Source: Candidatus Tectimicrobiota bacterium
Lineage (GTDB): Bacteria; Tectomicrobia; Entotheonellia; Entotheonellales; Entotheonellaceae
DNA length: 64,000 nt
Direction of reading: 5' to 3'
Assembly: GCA_026005175.1 (NCBI GenBank)
Contig: BPKO01000001.1
Span: 434,001-498,000 of the forward strand
Positions within the stretch are counted from its first letter, which is position 1, and every line of letters begins with the position of its first letter. Shown one piece after another: positions 42,295 through 51,517 of the stretch. Position numbers and translations under genes: made by a program. The notes under the pieces were generated by a model. It did not search any database, was not told where the DNA came from, and worked only from the letters and a program-made list of their open reading frames with translations.

Positions 42295-42876
42295 ATGCAA
42301 CTTCTGCGAAAAGAAGACATTTACCCCAAAGAGGTTTACGAGCGCCTGCGCCCCGAGTGGCGGCGGCGCATCATGGTCGAGAAGCAAAAGCGGCGCGTCA
42401 GCGTCGGTGACCACTGCACGGTCCACTTTGAAAACCGCGACACCATGCACTACCAGGTGCAAGAAATGCTGCGGGCGGAAAACAGCTGGGACAAACCGGG
42501 AGCCATCGAGGCAGAACTCGAGGCCTATAACCCGATTATCCCGCGCCGCGGCGAACTTTCGGCCACCTTGATGTTTGAGTATGAAGACCGCGCCGAGCGC
42601 GACGCCGCCTTGCGTAAGCTGGTAGGGATCGAAGACCACGTGTGGCTACAGATCGACGACACGCCGCCGATCCGGGCGCAGTTTGACCGCCTGCAGCTCG
42701 ACCCCCAACGCATTTCCTCCGTACAGTACATCAAGTGGCATCTCAGCGACGAGCAGCGCCGCCTGCTCAAGCAGGAGGGCACCGTGGTGCGTATCCGCAT
42801 CGACCATCCTGCCTACAGCGCCCAGGCCGTGCTCTCTGAAGAGACCCGCCGCGCGATCATGAACGATCCTGACTAA
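42295..42876 (+). CDS. DUF3501 family protein
   Basis: A 193-residue protein of unknown function. LLRKEDIYPKEVYERLRPEWR at the N terminus, VHFENRDTMHYQVQEMLRAE in the middle and FDRLQLDPQRISSVQYIKWHL match DUF3501 as I know it. It is consistently the last gene after rubrerythrin and a CCG Fe-S protein in other genomes. No cofactor motif is visible. GGAGGAGA lies before the ATG at 42295. Confidence 0.87.
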   Translation: MQLLRKEDIYPKEVYERLRPEWRRRIMVEKQKRRVSVGDHCTVHFENRDTMHYQVQEMLRAENSWDKPGAIEAELEAYNPIIPRRGELSATLMFEYEDRAERDAALRKLVGIEDHVWLQIDDTPPIRAQFDRLQLDPQRISSVQYIKWHLSDEQRRLLKQEGTVVRIRIDHPAYSAQAVLSEETRRAIMNDPD

Positions 42877-43169
42877 CGCCTGCCGCTACACCAAAGGCGC
42901 CTTCCGCCCGCCAGGGGCACGGCCACGCCCCGGCATGCCTGCAAACAGGTCCCGAGAGGCAGCGGGGCGCCGCTGTGTGCTCCGCACTCAAGGATTTTCC
43001 CGCTTAGCCGATGAAACCCATGCGCAGGCCAGGCGTCGGGTGCCGGCCACGCCAAGCCCCCTGCGCGCTGCGTGAGCACCCGCACGCCACAGGAGTGACG
43101 GGCCTCACAGCCATAAGATGCGGTGCCATGCATATTTAACGTGGCTGCTTTAAGGGAGGACCACGCCGC
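42877..43169. other. Non-coding gap with small inverted repeats
   Basis: A 293-base gap before the L,D-transpeptidase gene. It contains CAGCGG/CCGCTG (around 42960-42977) and AAGGCGCCTT near 42895, but neither has a T-run, and I recognise no known riboswitch. The last 40 bases hold AAGGGAGGA, the ribosome site of the next gene. Confidence 0.4.
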
Positions 43170-44870
43170 ATGCGGCTCCGCTTTGTCCTGGCTCTGGCGC
43201 TTGGGGCCCTCCTCGGGCTGGCGACGCGGGTACCCAACGCCGCCACTTCCCCCGTGGCCATGCCCGTACGCGAGGCCCTACAAACCCTCTTAGACAACGT
43301 GACCTCTGAGCTTCCACTGATCGAAGGCGCCACGTTGCGCATGCCGGACCTCGTGCAGCGCTTCTACGCCGCACGTGCCTACCGGCCTGCGTGGGGCGAC
43401 GCTGCCGGTCCCAACGCCCAGGCCGAGGCGCTCCTCAAGGTGCTGGCCGCTGCCGCCGACGAGGGCCTAGAACCGGAGGACTACCACTTCTCGCAACTTG
43501 CCACCATGATGGCCGCGGTGCAGCAGAATCCGTTCCTTCCTGCCGAGCGCCTTGCGGCGCTCGACGTGCTGCTTAGCGATGCCTTTTTCACCTATGGCCA
43601 GCACCTGGTCCAAGGCCGGCTGGCTCTGGCGCCGGCCGAAACCGCCTATTTGGCCTCAGTGCCTCAGCCCGACCTGGTTGGCCTTCTGGAAAAGGCCCTG
43701 GCCGCAGGGGACGTCACTGCAGCGCTGGCCAGCTTGGCGCCTACCCACTCTGCCTACCGGCGCCTGCGTCAGGCCCTGGCGCGCTACCGCGCCATTGCTG
43801 CTGCCGGCGGCTGGCCCGCCGTGCCCCCCGGCCCTGCCTTGCGCCGGGGCGACCGCGGGGCGCGGGTGGCCCTCTTGCGCGCCCGGCTGGCAGCCAGCGG
43901 GGATCTCCTTGGGCCCCTGCTTCCTGACGAGGCGCTCAGCGAGCAGCCCTTGCCTTTGGACGACACCTTTTTCGACGCTGCCCTCGAACAGGCAGTGCGG
44001 CGTTTCCAGCAGCGCCATAGCCTGGAAGTGGACGGCATTGTGGGGCCTGCGACCCTGGCCGCCCTCAACGTCCCCGTGGCACAACGTCTTGAGCAGCTGC
44101 GGCTCAACCTCGACCGCTGGCGCCGCCTGCCGCGGCAGCTGGGAAGCCAATATCTCTTGGTGAACATTCCTGCGTTTACCCTTGACGTGATGCATGACGA
44201 CGCCTCCGTCTTGCACATGCGCGTCGTGGTGGGACAGCCCCACCGGCGCACGCCGGTATTCAACGCCACCCTGCGCTATCTGGTCTTCAACCCCTACTGG
44301 CAGGTCCCCAGAAGCATTGCCACGCGCGAAATTCTGCCGCGCTTGCGCGAGGATCCGGCTTACCTGCGCAGCCACAACTTCACGGTGCTCGAAGGCTGGG
44401 AAGAAGCCCGGGTGATCGATCCGGAGAGCATTGACTGGGCCACACTAACCCCCCACACCTTTCGCTACCGCCTGCGGCAAGAGCCCGGCCCACAAAACGC
44501 TCTCGGGCGTGTCAAGTTCATGTTTCCCAACCGCTTCCACGTCTACCTGCACGACACGCCGGCAAAAGACCTTTTTGCCAAAGCACGACGCGCCTTCAGC
44601 CACGGCTGCGTGCGCCTGGAAAGGCCACGGGAGCTGGCCGTGCACCTCCTGCGCGATCATCCTGCCTGGAACGAAGAACGCGTCTTGGCCGCCATCGCCA
44701 GCGGCACGCGCCGCGTCGTCCCCCTTCCCTACCCCCTCCCCATTTACTTGGTCTACCACACCGCGTGGGTCGACCCCGACGGCACCGTGCATTTCGCCCC
44801 TGACCTTTACGGCTACGACGCCCGTGCTCAGGAGCCCGGATGCGCCCGCACCGCTCAGGCCTGCGGCTAG
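43170..44870 (+). CDS. ldtD: L,D-transpeptidase, YcbB (LdtD)-like
   Basis: Makes 3-3 cross-links in peptidoglycan. It has 566 residues with an N-terminal signal sequence, a scaffold domain, a peptidoglycan-binding domain (LEVDGIVGPATLAALNVP) and a YkuD catalytic domain. The catalytic text is FMFPNRFHVYLHDTP, then AFSHGCVRLERP, with the nucleophile near Cys480. The domain order and size match E. coli YcbB. The next gene is YcbK-like, the same order as in E. coli. Confidence 0.92.
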   Translation: MRLRFVLALALGALLGLATRVPNAATSPVAMPVREALQTLLDNVTSELPLIEGATLRMPDLVQRFYAARAYRPAWGDAAGPNAQAEALLKVLAAAADEGLEPEDYHFSQLATMMAAVQQNPFLPAERLAALDVLLSDAFFTYGQHLVQGRLALAPAETAYLASVPQPDLVGLLEKALAAGDVTAALASLAPTHSAYRRLRQALARYRAIAAAGGWPAVPPGPALRRGDRGARVALLRARLAASGDLLGPLLPDEALSEQPLPLDDTFFDAALEQAVRRFQQRHSLEVDGIVGPATLAALNVPVAQRLEQLRLNLDRWRRLPRQLGSQYLLVNIPAFTLDVMHDDASVLHMRVVVGQPHRRTPVFNATLRYLVFNPYWQVPRSIATREILPRLREDPAYLRSHNFTVLEGWEEARVIDPESIDWATLTPHTFRYRLRQEPGPQNALGRVKFMFPNRFHVYLHDTPAKDLFAKARRAFSHGCVRLERPRELAVHLLRDHPAWNEERVLAAIASGTRRVVPLPYPLPIYLVYHTAWVDPDGTVHFAPDLYGYDARAQEPGCARTAQACG

Positions 44871-45005
44871 CCTGGCATCGCCTGCTTCCGGCAGGAACAC
44901 CCTGCGCCGCCGTGTACGACTGGCGCCCGCTCGCCGTCATCCCCTGAGCGTGCCGCGCCCTCGATTACGATTTTCCTTGCCCCAAGGCACAAAAAGAAAA
45001 ACCGC

Positions 45006-45033
45006 TTGACAGCTGCGCCTGCCTCGCTATCCT
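45006..45033 (+). promoter_or_regulatory. Candidate sigma-70 promoter ahead of the YcbK-like gene
   Basis: TTGACA at 45006-45011, a 16-base spacer and TATCCT at 45028-45033, 64 bases before the start. Confidence 0.55.
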
Positions 45034-45096
45034 AGACGCGCTGAGGACCATGCACACTGTCTGCTGCTGGGTTAGAGCCGTCGAAGGAGGTGAGCC

Positions 45097-45678
45097 ATGA
45101 CGCAGCCGTTTTCGTCTGGGGCTCTGGTGCATGTGCCGAGGCTGAGCCGCCGTCAGTTCCTGAGGCTGGGAGGACTGGCAGTGGCCACCTGGCTGGTGCC
45201 CGGCCGTGCGCTGGCCCACCGCAGCGGGACCGTTTCGGAAAAAGCGCTGGCGCTTTACAACTTGCACACCGGCGAACGCCTGCGCACGGTCTACTGGTTC
45301 AAGGGGAATTATCTCCCCGAAGCTCTGCAGGAGATCTCCTACCTCCTGCGCGACTACCGCGCCGAAGCCGTGCGGCCGATCGATCCCGAGCTGATTGACC
45401 TCCTCCATGCGCTGAGTGTCAAGCTGGAAGCGCGGCAGCCCTTCCACGTCATCTCCGGGTATCGTACCCCCGCCACCAATGCCATGCTGCGCCGTTACCA
45501 TGGAGGGGTGGCCAAGCGCAGCTTCCACATGTATGGCAAAGCGGTCGACTTTCGCCTGCCGGGACGGAGTCTCGCTGCGCTGCGGCGTGCAGCCATCTCC
45601 CTGCACCGGGGTGGGGTGGGTTACTACCCGCGCTCGGGCTTCATCCACGTCGATACGGGTCCGGTGCGCTACTGGTAA
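45097..45678 (+). CDS. mepK: Murein endopeptidase YcbK/MepK-like (DUF882, M15 fold), Tat-exported
   Basis: A 193-residue protein. The N terminus has LSRRQFLRLGGLAVATWLVPG, a twin-arginine export signal. The M15-type zinc site is visible in VISGYRTPATNAML, SFHMYGKAVDFR (HxxxxxxxD) and GFIHVDTGPVRYW. E. coli YcbK cleaves the 3-3 cross-links made by L,D-transpeptidases, so a partnership with the preceding LdtD-like enzyme is likely. GAAGGAGG precedes the ATG. The acyl-CoA ligase start follows after 6 bases. Confidence 0.92.
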   Translation: MTQPFSSGALVHVPRLSRRQFLRLGGLAVATWLVPGRALAHRSGTVSEKALALYNLHTGERLRTVYWFKGNYLPEALQEISYLLRDYRAEAVRPIDPELIDLLHALSVKLEARQPFHVISGYRTPATNAMLRRYHGGVAKRSFHMYGKAVDFRLPGRSLAALRRAAISLHRGGVGYYPRSGFIHVDTGPVRYW

Positions 45679-45684
45679 GCGGCT

Positions 45685-47292
45685 ATGGCTCAGACGCTGG
45701 CGCGTCTCGTCCAGGCCAGAGCCGAGCGGCTTGCGGGCAGGCTCGCGCTCACCTTTGCCGGCACCGGCGGTGCCGACGAGCGCATCAGTTACGACCAGCT
45801 CTACAGCAGGGCACAGCAGCTCGCCGTTTTCCTGCACCGGCGCGGCATCGGGCGCGGTGACGCCTTGGCGGTGATGATGCACAATCACCCGGTTTTCGTT
45901 TACGCTCTGGTTGCCGCCTCCATGCTGGGCGCTGTCATCGTGCCTCTCGATCCGCGGGCTCGCGGGCCGCTACTGCACGGGCCGCTGCGCGACACTGGCT
46001 GTTGCGCTCTGCTGACCACCGATGACCTCCTGCCGCAGCTTGCTGGCTCTCCTGCTTTGCCGCCGCTCTACGTCTGGGTTACGGCGGCTGCTGGCGCGCT
46101 CCCACAGGGGGCTACCGCGCTCAACGAGGCCTTTGCCGGCTCGCTGCGCCCCCTACCGGCCCTGGCCGACGCTCCCGAGCAGCCCCTAGAGGTTCTCTAC
46201 ACTTCGGGAACCACGGGAAAGCCCAAAGGCGTGGTCTTGGACAACCGCCGGGTGGTGGGCTTTGGTGCCTTAGGGCGGCTTTTTGGCTATCGCCCCGACG
46301 ATCGCCTCTACACGGGACTCTCGCTGGCGCACGGCAACGCGCAAGCGGTCACCCTCCTAAGCGCCTTGACGATAGGGATCGACGCGGTGTTTACCCCGCG
46401 GTTCACCAAAAGCCGCCTCTGGGAGCTCACCCGCACTTACGGAATTACTTCTTTCTCGCTGTTGGGCGGCATGGCCACGGCCATTTACAGCGAGCCGCCC
46501 CGCGCCGACGACGGCGACAACCCGGTGCGCCTGGTGGTAAGTGCCGGCATGCCGGCTGCCCTCTGGGAGGCCTTTGAGCGGCGCTTCCAGGTGCGCATCC
46601 TCGAGTGGTATGGAGCCGTCGAAGGCGGCTTTGTCTACAAGCCGGTCGGCGAAGGACCCGTGGGCTCGTTTGGCCGCCGCAGCCCCGGCTATGCGGTGCG
46701 CGTCGTCGACGAGCACGACCGGGACTGCCCGCCGGGGGTGATCGGCGAGCTTCTCTTCCGGCCCCTCGAGGGGCCGGCGCAGGTCACGTACTGGCGCGAT
46801 GCGGCGGCGGCCGCAGCAAAAGTGCGCGACGGCTGGCTGCGCAGCGGGGATATGGTTTACCGCGATGCCCAAGGGTACCTGTTTTTTGCCTACCGCAAAG
46901 GGGAAGCCATCCGCCGCAACGGCGAGTTCATCGACCCTGCCCTGGTCGCCAAAGTCCTCGCCGAGCATCCTGACGTCAGCGACGTCTTCGTCTACGGCGT
47001 CCCGGCAGCCTCCGGGGCGCCGGGGGAACAGGACTTGGTGGCCGCGGTGGTCCCCGCCGATGCGGCGTGCTTCCGGGCGGCCGACATTTTTGCCGCCTGC
47101 CGCCGCGCCCTGCCGGGCAATGCCGTGCCCACGTACTTGCAAGTGGTAACCGCGCTTCCCAAAACCCTTTCGGAAAAGCCTCAGCGGCAGCGCCTCGCTG
47201 CCCGCTTCTCGCCGCAGGCGGCCAACGTGGTGACCGAAGCGGCGGCGCGCGCTGCTGCCGCACCCGTGCCGGCAGCGGCCTTGGAGGTCTAG
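45685..47292 (+). CDS. AMP-binding acyl-CoA ligase (ANL superfamily)
   Basis: Activates a carboxylic acid through an acyl-adenylate to its CoA thioester. It has 535 residues. The P-loop motif VLYTSGTTGKPKGVVLDN is complete; WYGAVEGGF corresponds to the YGxTE motif (Val for Thr). LRSGDMVYRDAQGYLFFAYR is the A7/A8 hinge and IRRNGEFI the A8 text. It resembles CaiC/short-chain ligases rather than very long chain enzymes. Substrate unknown. It is convergent with an LLM gene, overlapping by 4 bases. Confidence 0.9.
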   Translation: MAQTLARLVQARAERLAGRLALTFAGTGGADERISYDQLYSRAQQLAVFLHRRGIGRGDALAVMMHNHPVFVYALVAASMLGAVIVPLDPRARGPLLHGPLRDTGCCALLTTDDLLPQLAGSPALPPLYVWVTAAAGALPQGATALNEAFAGSLRPLPALADAPEQPLEVLYTSGTTGKPKGVVLDNRRVVGFGALGRLFGYRPDDRLYTGLSLAHGNAQAVTLLSALTIGIDAVFTPRFTKSRLWELTRTYGITSFSLLGGMATAIYSEPPRADDGDNPVRLVVSAGMPAALWEAFERRFQVRILEWYGAVEGGFVYKPVGEGPVGSFGRRSPGYAVRVVDEHDRDCPPGVIGELLFRPLEGPAQVTYWRDAAAAAAKVRDGWLRSGDMVYRDAQGYLFFAYRKGEAIRRNGEFIDPALVAKVLAEHPDVSDVFVYGVPAASGAPGEQDLVAAVVPADAACFRAADIFAACRRALPGNAVPTYLQVVTALPKTLSEKPQRQRLAARFSPQAANVVTEAAARAAAAPVPAAALEV

Positions 47293-48287
47293 CCCTTGGG
47301 TGCCATGGCGCGCATGGCGCGCAGCAGGGCTTCCTGATTCGGCTCGTTGAACACCAGGCGGATTTCGTGGACGCCGGCGGCAAAAAAGCGTTCCATCTGC
47401 TCGCGGCACTGCCGGGGCGTACCGAGGAGGGTCATGGCGTCGACCATTTCGTCGGGGACCAGCTGCGCCGCATGGGCCCGCTCGCCGGCCAGGTAAGCCT
47501 CGCGGATGCGGTCGGCTTCGGCGCCAAAGCCGATGCGGTGCATGTACTGGTGGTAAAACACCCCCATGCCGCCGATGTAAAAGGCCAGGTGCTGGCGTTC
47601 GCGGTCACGGGCGGCTGCGACATCGTCGGTGACGTAAATCGAGACCTGCGGCGAGATGCGAAGGTCGGCCAGGGAGCGTCCGGCAGCGGCGGCGCCCGCT
47701 TCGAGCTCGGCCAGCGCCGCCTGCATGCGGGAAGGAACCAGGAAAATGGGCAGCCAGCCGTCAGCCAGCTCGCCGGTCAGGCGCAGGCTAGGCGGAGACA
47801 GCGCGGCAATGTAAATGGGCAAGTGTGGCCGGTATGGCTCAAGGCGCAGGCGAAAGCGCCGGGTGTGAAAGAAAGTGCCGTCGTAATCCAGCCGTTCGCC
47901 GCGGGCGGCCTTGCGGATGAGGGCAATGTACTCGCGCAGGCGCGTCAGGGGCCGGGTAAACCGCTCGCCGTGCAGGTCTTCCACCACCAGCCGGCCGCTG
48001 GTGCCCAGACCCAGGAAAAACCGCCCCTCCGACATGCGATCCAGATTCAGCGCCGCCATGGCCAGGTTGGCCGGTGAGCGCCCAAACACCGGTACGATGC
48101 TGGTGCCGAGGCGAATGCGGGAGGTGACGGCGGCCAGCTGGGCCAGCGAGGTGAGGGCGTCTGGCCCCCACGCCTCTCCCATCGTCAGAGAGCTATAGCC
48201 CAGTTCTTCGGCCAGCTGGGCTGCCGCGCGCACCTCGCGCCAGCTCATCCCCGGCGCCCCCAGCCCCATGATGCCCACTTCTGCCAT
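47289..48287 (-). CDS. LLM class flavin/F420-dependent oxidoreductase
   Basis: Bacterial luciferase-like TIM-barrel protein of 332 residues. AQLAEELGYSSLTMGEAWG, then RIRLGTSIVPVFGRSPANLAMAA and GRFFLGLGTSG are family texts. MER-like members use F420 and others FMN; the cofactor cannot be settled by eye. The start at ATG 48287 follows GGAGACGC. It is one of three LLM genes in the window. Substrate unknown. Confidence 0.88.
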   Translation of the reverse strand: MAEVGIMGLGAPGMSWREVRAAAQLAEELGYSSLTMGEAWGPDALTSLAQLAAVTSRIRLGTSIVPVFGRSPANLAMAALNLDRMSEGRFFLGLGTSGRLVVEDLHGERFTRPLTRLREYIALIRKAARGERLDYDGTFFHTRRFRLRLEPYRPHLPIYIAALSPPSLRLTGELADGWLPIFLVPSRMQAALAELEAGAAAAGRSLADLRISPQVSIYVTDDVAAARDRERQHLAFYIGGMGVFYHQYMHRIGFGAEADRIREAYLAGERAHAAQLVPDEMVDAMTLLGTPRQCREQMERFFAAGVHEIRLVFNEPNQEALLRAMRAMAPKG

Positions 48288-48370
48288 GGCAGCGTCTCCT
48301 CTATCCCCTGGATTCCCCAAACAGACTCTGCCGGTGAGACGGCGCTCTGCAGCGGCGGCTCCTGCCCTGT

Positions 48371-48399
48371 TTTTAGCCGAGGGGGTCTGCGGCGGTCAA
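48371..48399 (-). promoter_or_regulatory. Candidate promoter of the LLM gene
   Basis: On the minus strand TTGACC (48399-48394), a 17-base spacer and CTAAAA (48376-48371), about 85 bases ahead of the gene. Confidence 0.4.
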
Positions 48400-48491
48400 G
48401 TCGCCAAGATGCCCTACGGCGGGCAAGCTCAGATGGCCTGTGGTATATGTTAAGCGACACAGACCCTGGGTTTCAGAGGAGGAATGGCCCT

Positions 48492-49289
<798 letters not shown>

Positions 49290-49341
49290 GGGAGCAGTGG
49301 GCGCGGTGGCCGGCCCGGCCGCCGCGCTGCGCCGCGTTCCC

Positions 49342-49731
49342 CTACGGCGTGGGCAGGCCCGCCACCGCTTCGATTTCCACTTTCATGCCGGGAACCGCCA
49401 GGCGACTCACTTCGATAAGGGTGCTGGCAGGCCGGGCGGAGCCAAAGAACTCCTGACGCACAGGATTGATCTTGGCCCGATCGTCGATGTTGGTCAGGTA
49501 GACGGTCACCTTGAGCACGTCGGCAAACGTGGCGCCGGCGGCACGCAGGATCTTTTCCAGGTTGCGAAAGACCTGGCGTGTCTGCTCGACCACATCGTCA
49601 CCGCCCACCAGGTTGAGGTGCTCGTCCAAAGGACCACACCCTGAGATGAACAGCAGGTTGCCGAAGCGCACCGCGTCGGTGTAGTGGCTAATCGGCTCGT
49701 GAAGCCCGGGAGCCCGGATCTCTTGCCGCAT
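49342..49731 (-). CDS. RidA (YjgF/UK114) family protein
   Basis: A 129-residue enamine/imine deaminase-like protein. DAVRFGNLLFISGCGPLDE, QVFRNLEKILRAAGATFADVLK (in two pieces) and RPASTLIEVSRLAVPGMKVEIEA are family texts, with the catalytic Arg in RPAST. The start is ATG 49731 with GGAGAGAC before it. Members protect against reactive 2-aminoacrylate or act in catabolic pathways; the neighbouring acyl-CoA genes suggest the latter but do not prove it. Confidence 0.88.
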   Translation of the reverse strand: MRQEIRAPGLHEPISHYTDAVRFGNLLFISGCGPLDEHLNLVGGDDVVEQTRQVFRNLEKILRAAGATFADVLKVTVYLTNIDDRAKINPVRQEFFGSARPASTLIEVSRLAVPGMKVEIEAVAGLPTP

Positions 49732-49811
49732 GCTTGTCTCTCCTCCACGTGAGATACCCTGGGTGTGGAGAGACTGTAGCACAGCGGCGCCGCGGGCCCA
49801 AACGGGCGGCT

Positions 49812-50762
49812 TCAGAGCGAGCGGATCTCTTGCCGCATGAAGGCCGTATACGAGACGCCAAAACAGACGCAGGTGAGCGCCACCAGGGTGATGATATAGG
49901 GCAAAACAACGAGCAGGCTCTGATCCAACGGCAGCGGCCCGGAAAAGCGCGTCAGCGAGAGCTGCTCCAGCACGCCCACTTGGACCAGGGAGCGCGTCGT
50001 ACGCCGCAGCGGGTCAATTACCGCCACGGTGCCGTGCGAGTAGAGCTCCATGGGCGAGATGAGGGACAGAGCGCGCTCGAGTTGCGCCCGCCGCACGAGG
50101 GCTGCCGCTTCGGCCGTGGAGGGCGCCAGGACGTTGGCCACGGCGCTGGCCCCCAGGGGCACGAAGAACGAGAAGAAAAGCCATACTGCCAGCGCCGCCA
50201 GCGCCGAAGTGGCCATGCTGCGAAAGAGAATCGAAAAGAGCATCGCCACGCCAAGCCAGAAAGCGACGTAAATGATGCTGATGACGAGGTAGAGGGCCAC
50301 CCGCCCCAACTCCTCCAGCCCCGGCACCACGCCCACAATGAGCAACCCCAGTCCTGTAATCATCAGGACAATAGAAACCATCATCACCGCGATGACCGCC
50401 ACCCCGGCGAGAAACTTGCCGTTGATCACCGCGTCTCGGTAAATGGGCTGGGAGAGCAGCTGCACCAGGGTGCCCTCGTTGCGCTCGCGGTTGATGCTGT
50501 CAAACCCCAGCACCAGCCCCACCAGGGGGCCAAACAGCGCCACAAACTGGGTCAGCGAGATGCGGATGCCAGCGGACGTAAACAGCATGAGAAATACGTG
50601 CCGGGGCTTGGCAATGCCTTCGAGCTCCTTGCTCAGATTTACCCCCGCCATGTAAGCGGTCACCAGGCTCACCATGGCGATGAGGGCAAAGAGGATCAGG
50701 AAGCGGTAGCTGCTCAAGTGGTCGGCCAGCTCCTTTTTCATGATGGTCTTGAGGCCGTGCAT
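49812..50762 (-). CDS. ABC-2 type transporter permease
   Basis: A 316-residue membrane protein with six predicted helices. MKKELADHLSSYRFLILFALIAMVS near the start (in two parts), FDSINRERNEGTLVQLLSQPI and the long periplasmic loop between helices 1 and 2 mark the NosY/NatB-like ABC-2 subfamily. It follows the ATPase gene by 1 base. Together with the NEW3-domain protein it forms an export or regulatory complex of unknown substrate. Confidence 0.88.
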   Translation of the reverse strand: MHGLKTIMKKELADHLSSYRFLILFALIAMVSLVTAYMAGVNLSKELEGIAKPRHVFLMLFTSAGIRISLTQFVALFGPLVGLVLGFDSINRERNEGTLVQLLSQPIYRDAVINGKFLAGVAVIAVMMVSIVLMITGLGLLIVGVVPGLEELGRVALYLVISIIYVAFWLGVAMLFSILFRSMATSALAALAVWLFFSFFVPLGASAVANVLAPSTAEAAALVRRAQLERALSLISPMELYSHGTVAVIDPLRRTTRSLVQVGVLEQLSLTRFSGPLPLDQSLLVVLPYIITLVALTCVCFGVSYTAFMRQEIRSL

Positions 50763-50763
50763 G

Positions 50764-51516
50764 TCACGCCTCCTGGAAGTACTTCATGTAAATCTCCTCC
50801 AGCGTGTGCTGCTCCCCCTCGATGCCGAACTTCTCCGCCGCCAGGCGCTCCATGGGCCCCTGGGCCACCATGCGGCCGCGGATCATGATGCCAATGCGGT
50901 GGCAGATACGCTGCACCTGGTAGAGCTGGTGGGAGGAGAGCAAAATGGTCATCTGCCGCTCTTGGCTGAGCTGCTGAATGAGCTCCACCATGCGGTTGGT
51001 GGCGTCCGGGTCGAGCCCGATGGTAGGCTCGTCCAGAAACGCCACTTTGGGCTCCTTGACCAGGAGCTCGGCGATGCCCAGCCGCTGCCGCATGCCGCGG
51101 GAATAGGCGTCGATTTTCTTGTCCGCCTCCTGCGCCAAGCCCACAATGTCCAGCGCGCGGGCAATGCGCGCCTCGGCTTCCGCCGCCGGAATGGCGTTGA
51201 GCTCGGCGATGTAGCGCAGCATCTGCCTAGCGTTGAGGTCGCGGTAAAAGCCCACGTGCTCCGGCAAGTAGCCCACCACGCGCTTGACTTTCACCGGCTC
51301 GCGCGTGGGGTCGATGCCGACCACCGTCGCTTTGCCGCTGGTGGGCTCGGTGAGGCCCAGCAGCATCAGCAGCGTCGTCGTCTTGCCGGCCCCGTTGGGG
51401 CCAAGAAAGCCGAAAATCTCCCCCTCGTATACCGAAAACGTGAGGTGATCCACCGCCACCTGGCCGTTGTAGACTTTGGTCAAGCCTTCGGTAACAATGA
51501 CCGCTTCGGCTGCCAT
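50764..51516 (-). CDS. ABC transporter ATP-binding protein
   Basis: A 250-residue ATPase. Walker A is GPNGAGKTTTL, the signature is YSRGMRQRLG, Walker B is KVAFLDEPTIGLD and the switch His is in LSSHQLYQ. This is the CcmA/NatA/NosF-like class that pairs with ABC-2 permeases. It begins 1 base after the NEW3-domain gene stop, so the three genes are one operon. Confidence 0.94.
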   Translation of the reverse strand: MAAEAVIVTEGLTKVYNGQVAVDHLTFSVYEGEIFGFLGPNGAGKTTTLLMLLGLTEPTSGKATVVGIDPTREPVKVKRVVGYLPEHVGFYRDLNARQMLRYIAELNAIPAAEAEARIARALDIVGLAQEADKKIDAYSRGMRQRLGIAELLVKEPKVAFLDEPTIGLDPDATNRMVELIQQLSQERQMTILLSSHQLYQVQRICHRIGIMIRGRMVAQGPMERLAAEKFGIEGEQHTLEEIYMKYFQEA

Positions 51517-51517
51517 A

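Noticed and set aside
44970-44990. CCTTG/CAAGG hairpin after the L,D-transpeptidase as an intrinsic terminator
   Set aside because: The adjacent runs are A-rich on the plus strand and there is no T-run on either side in the right place.
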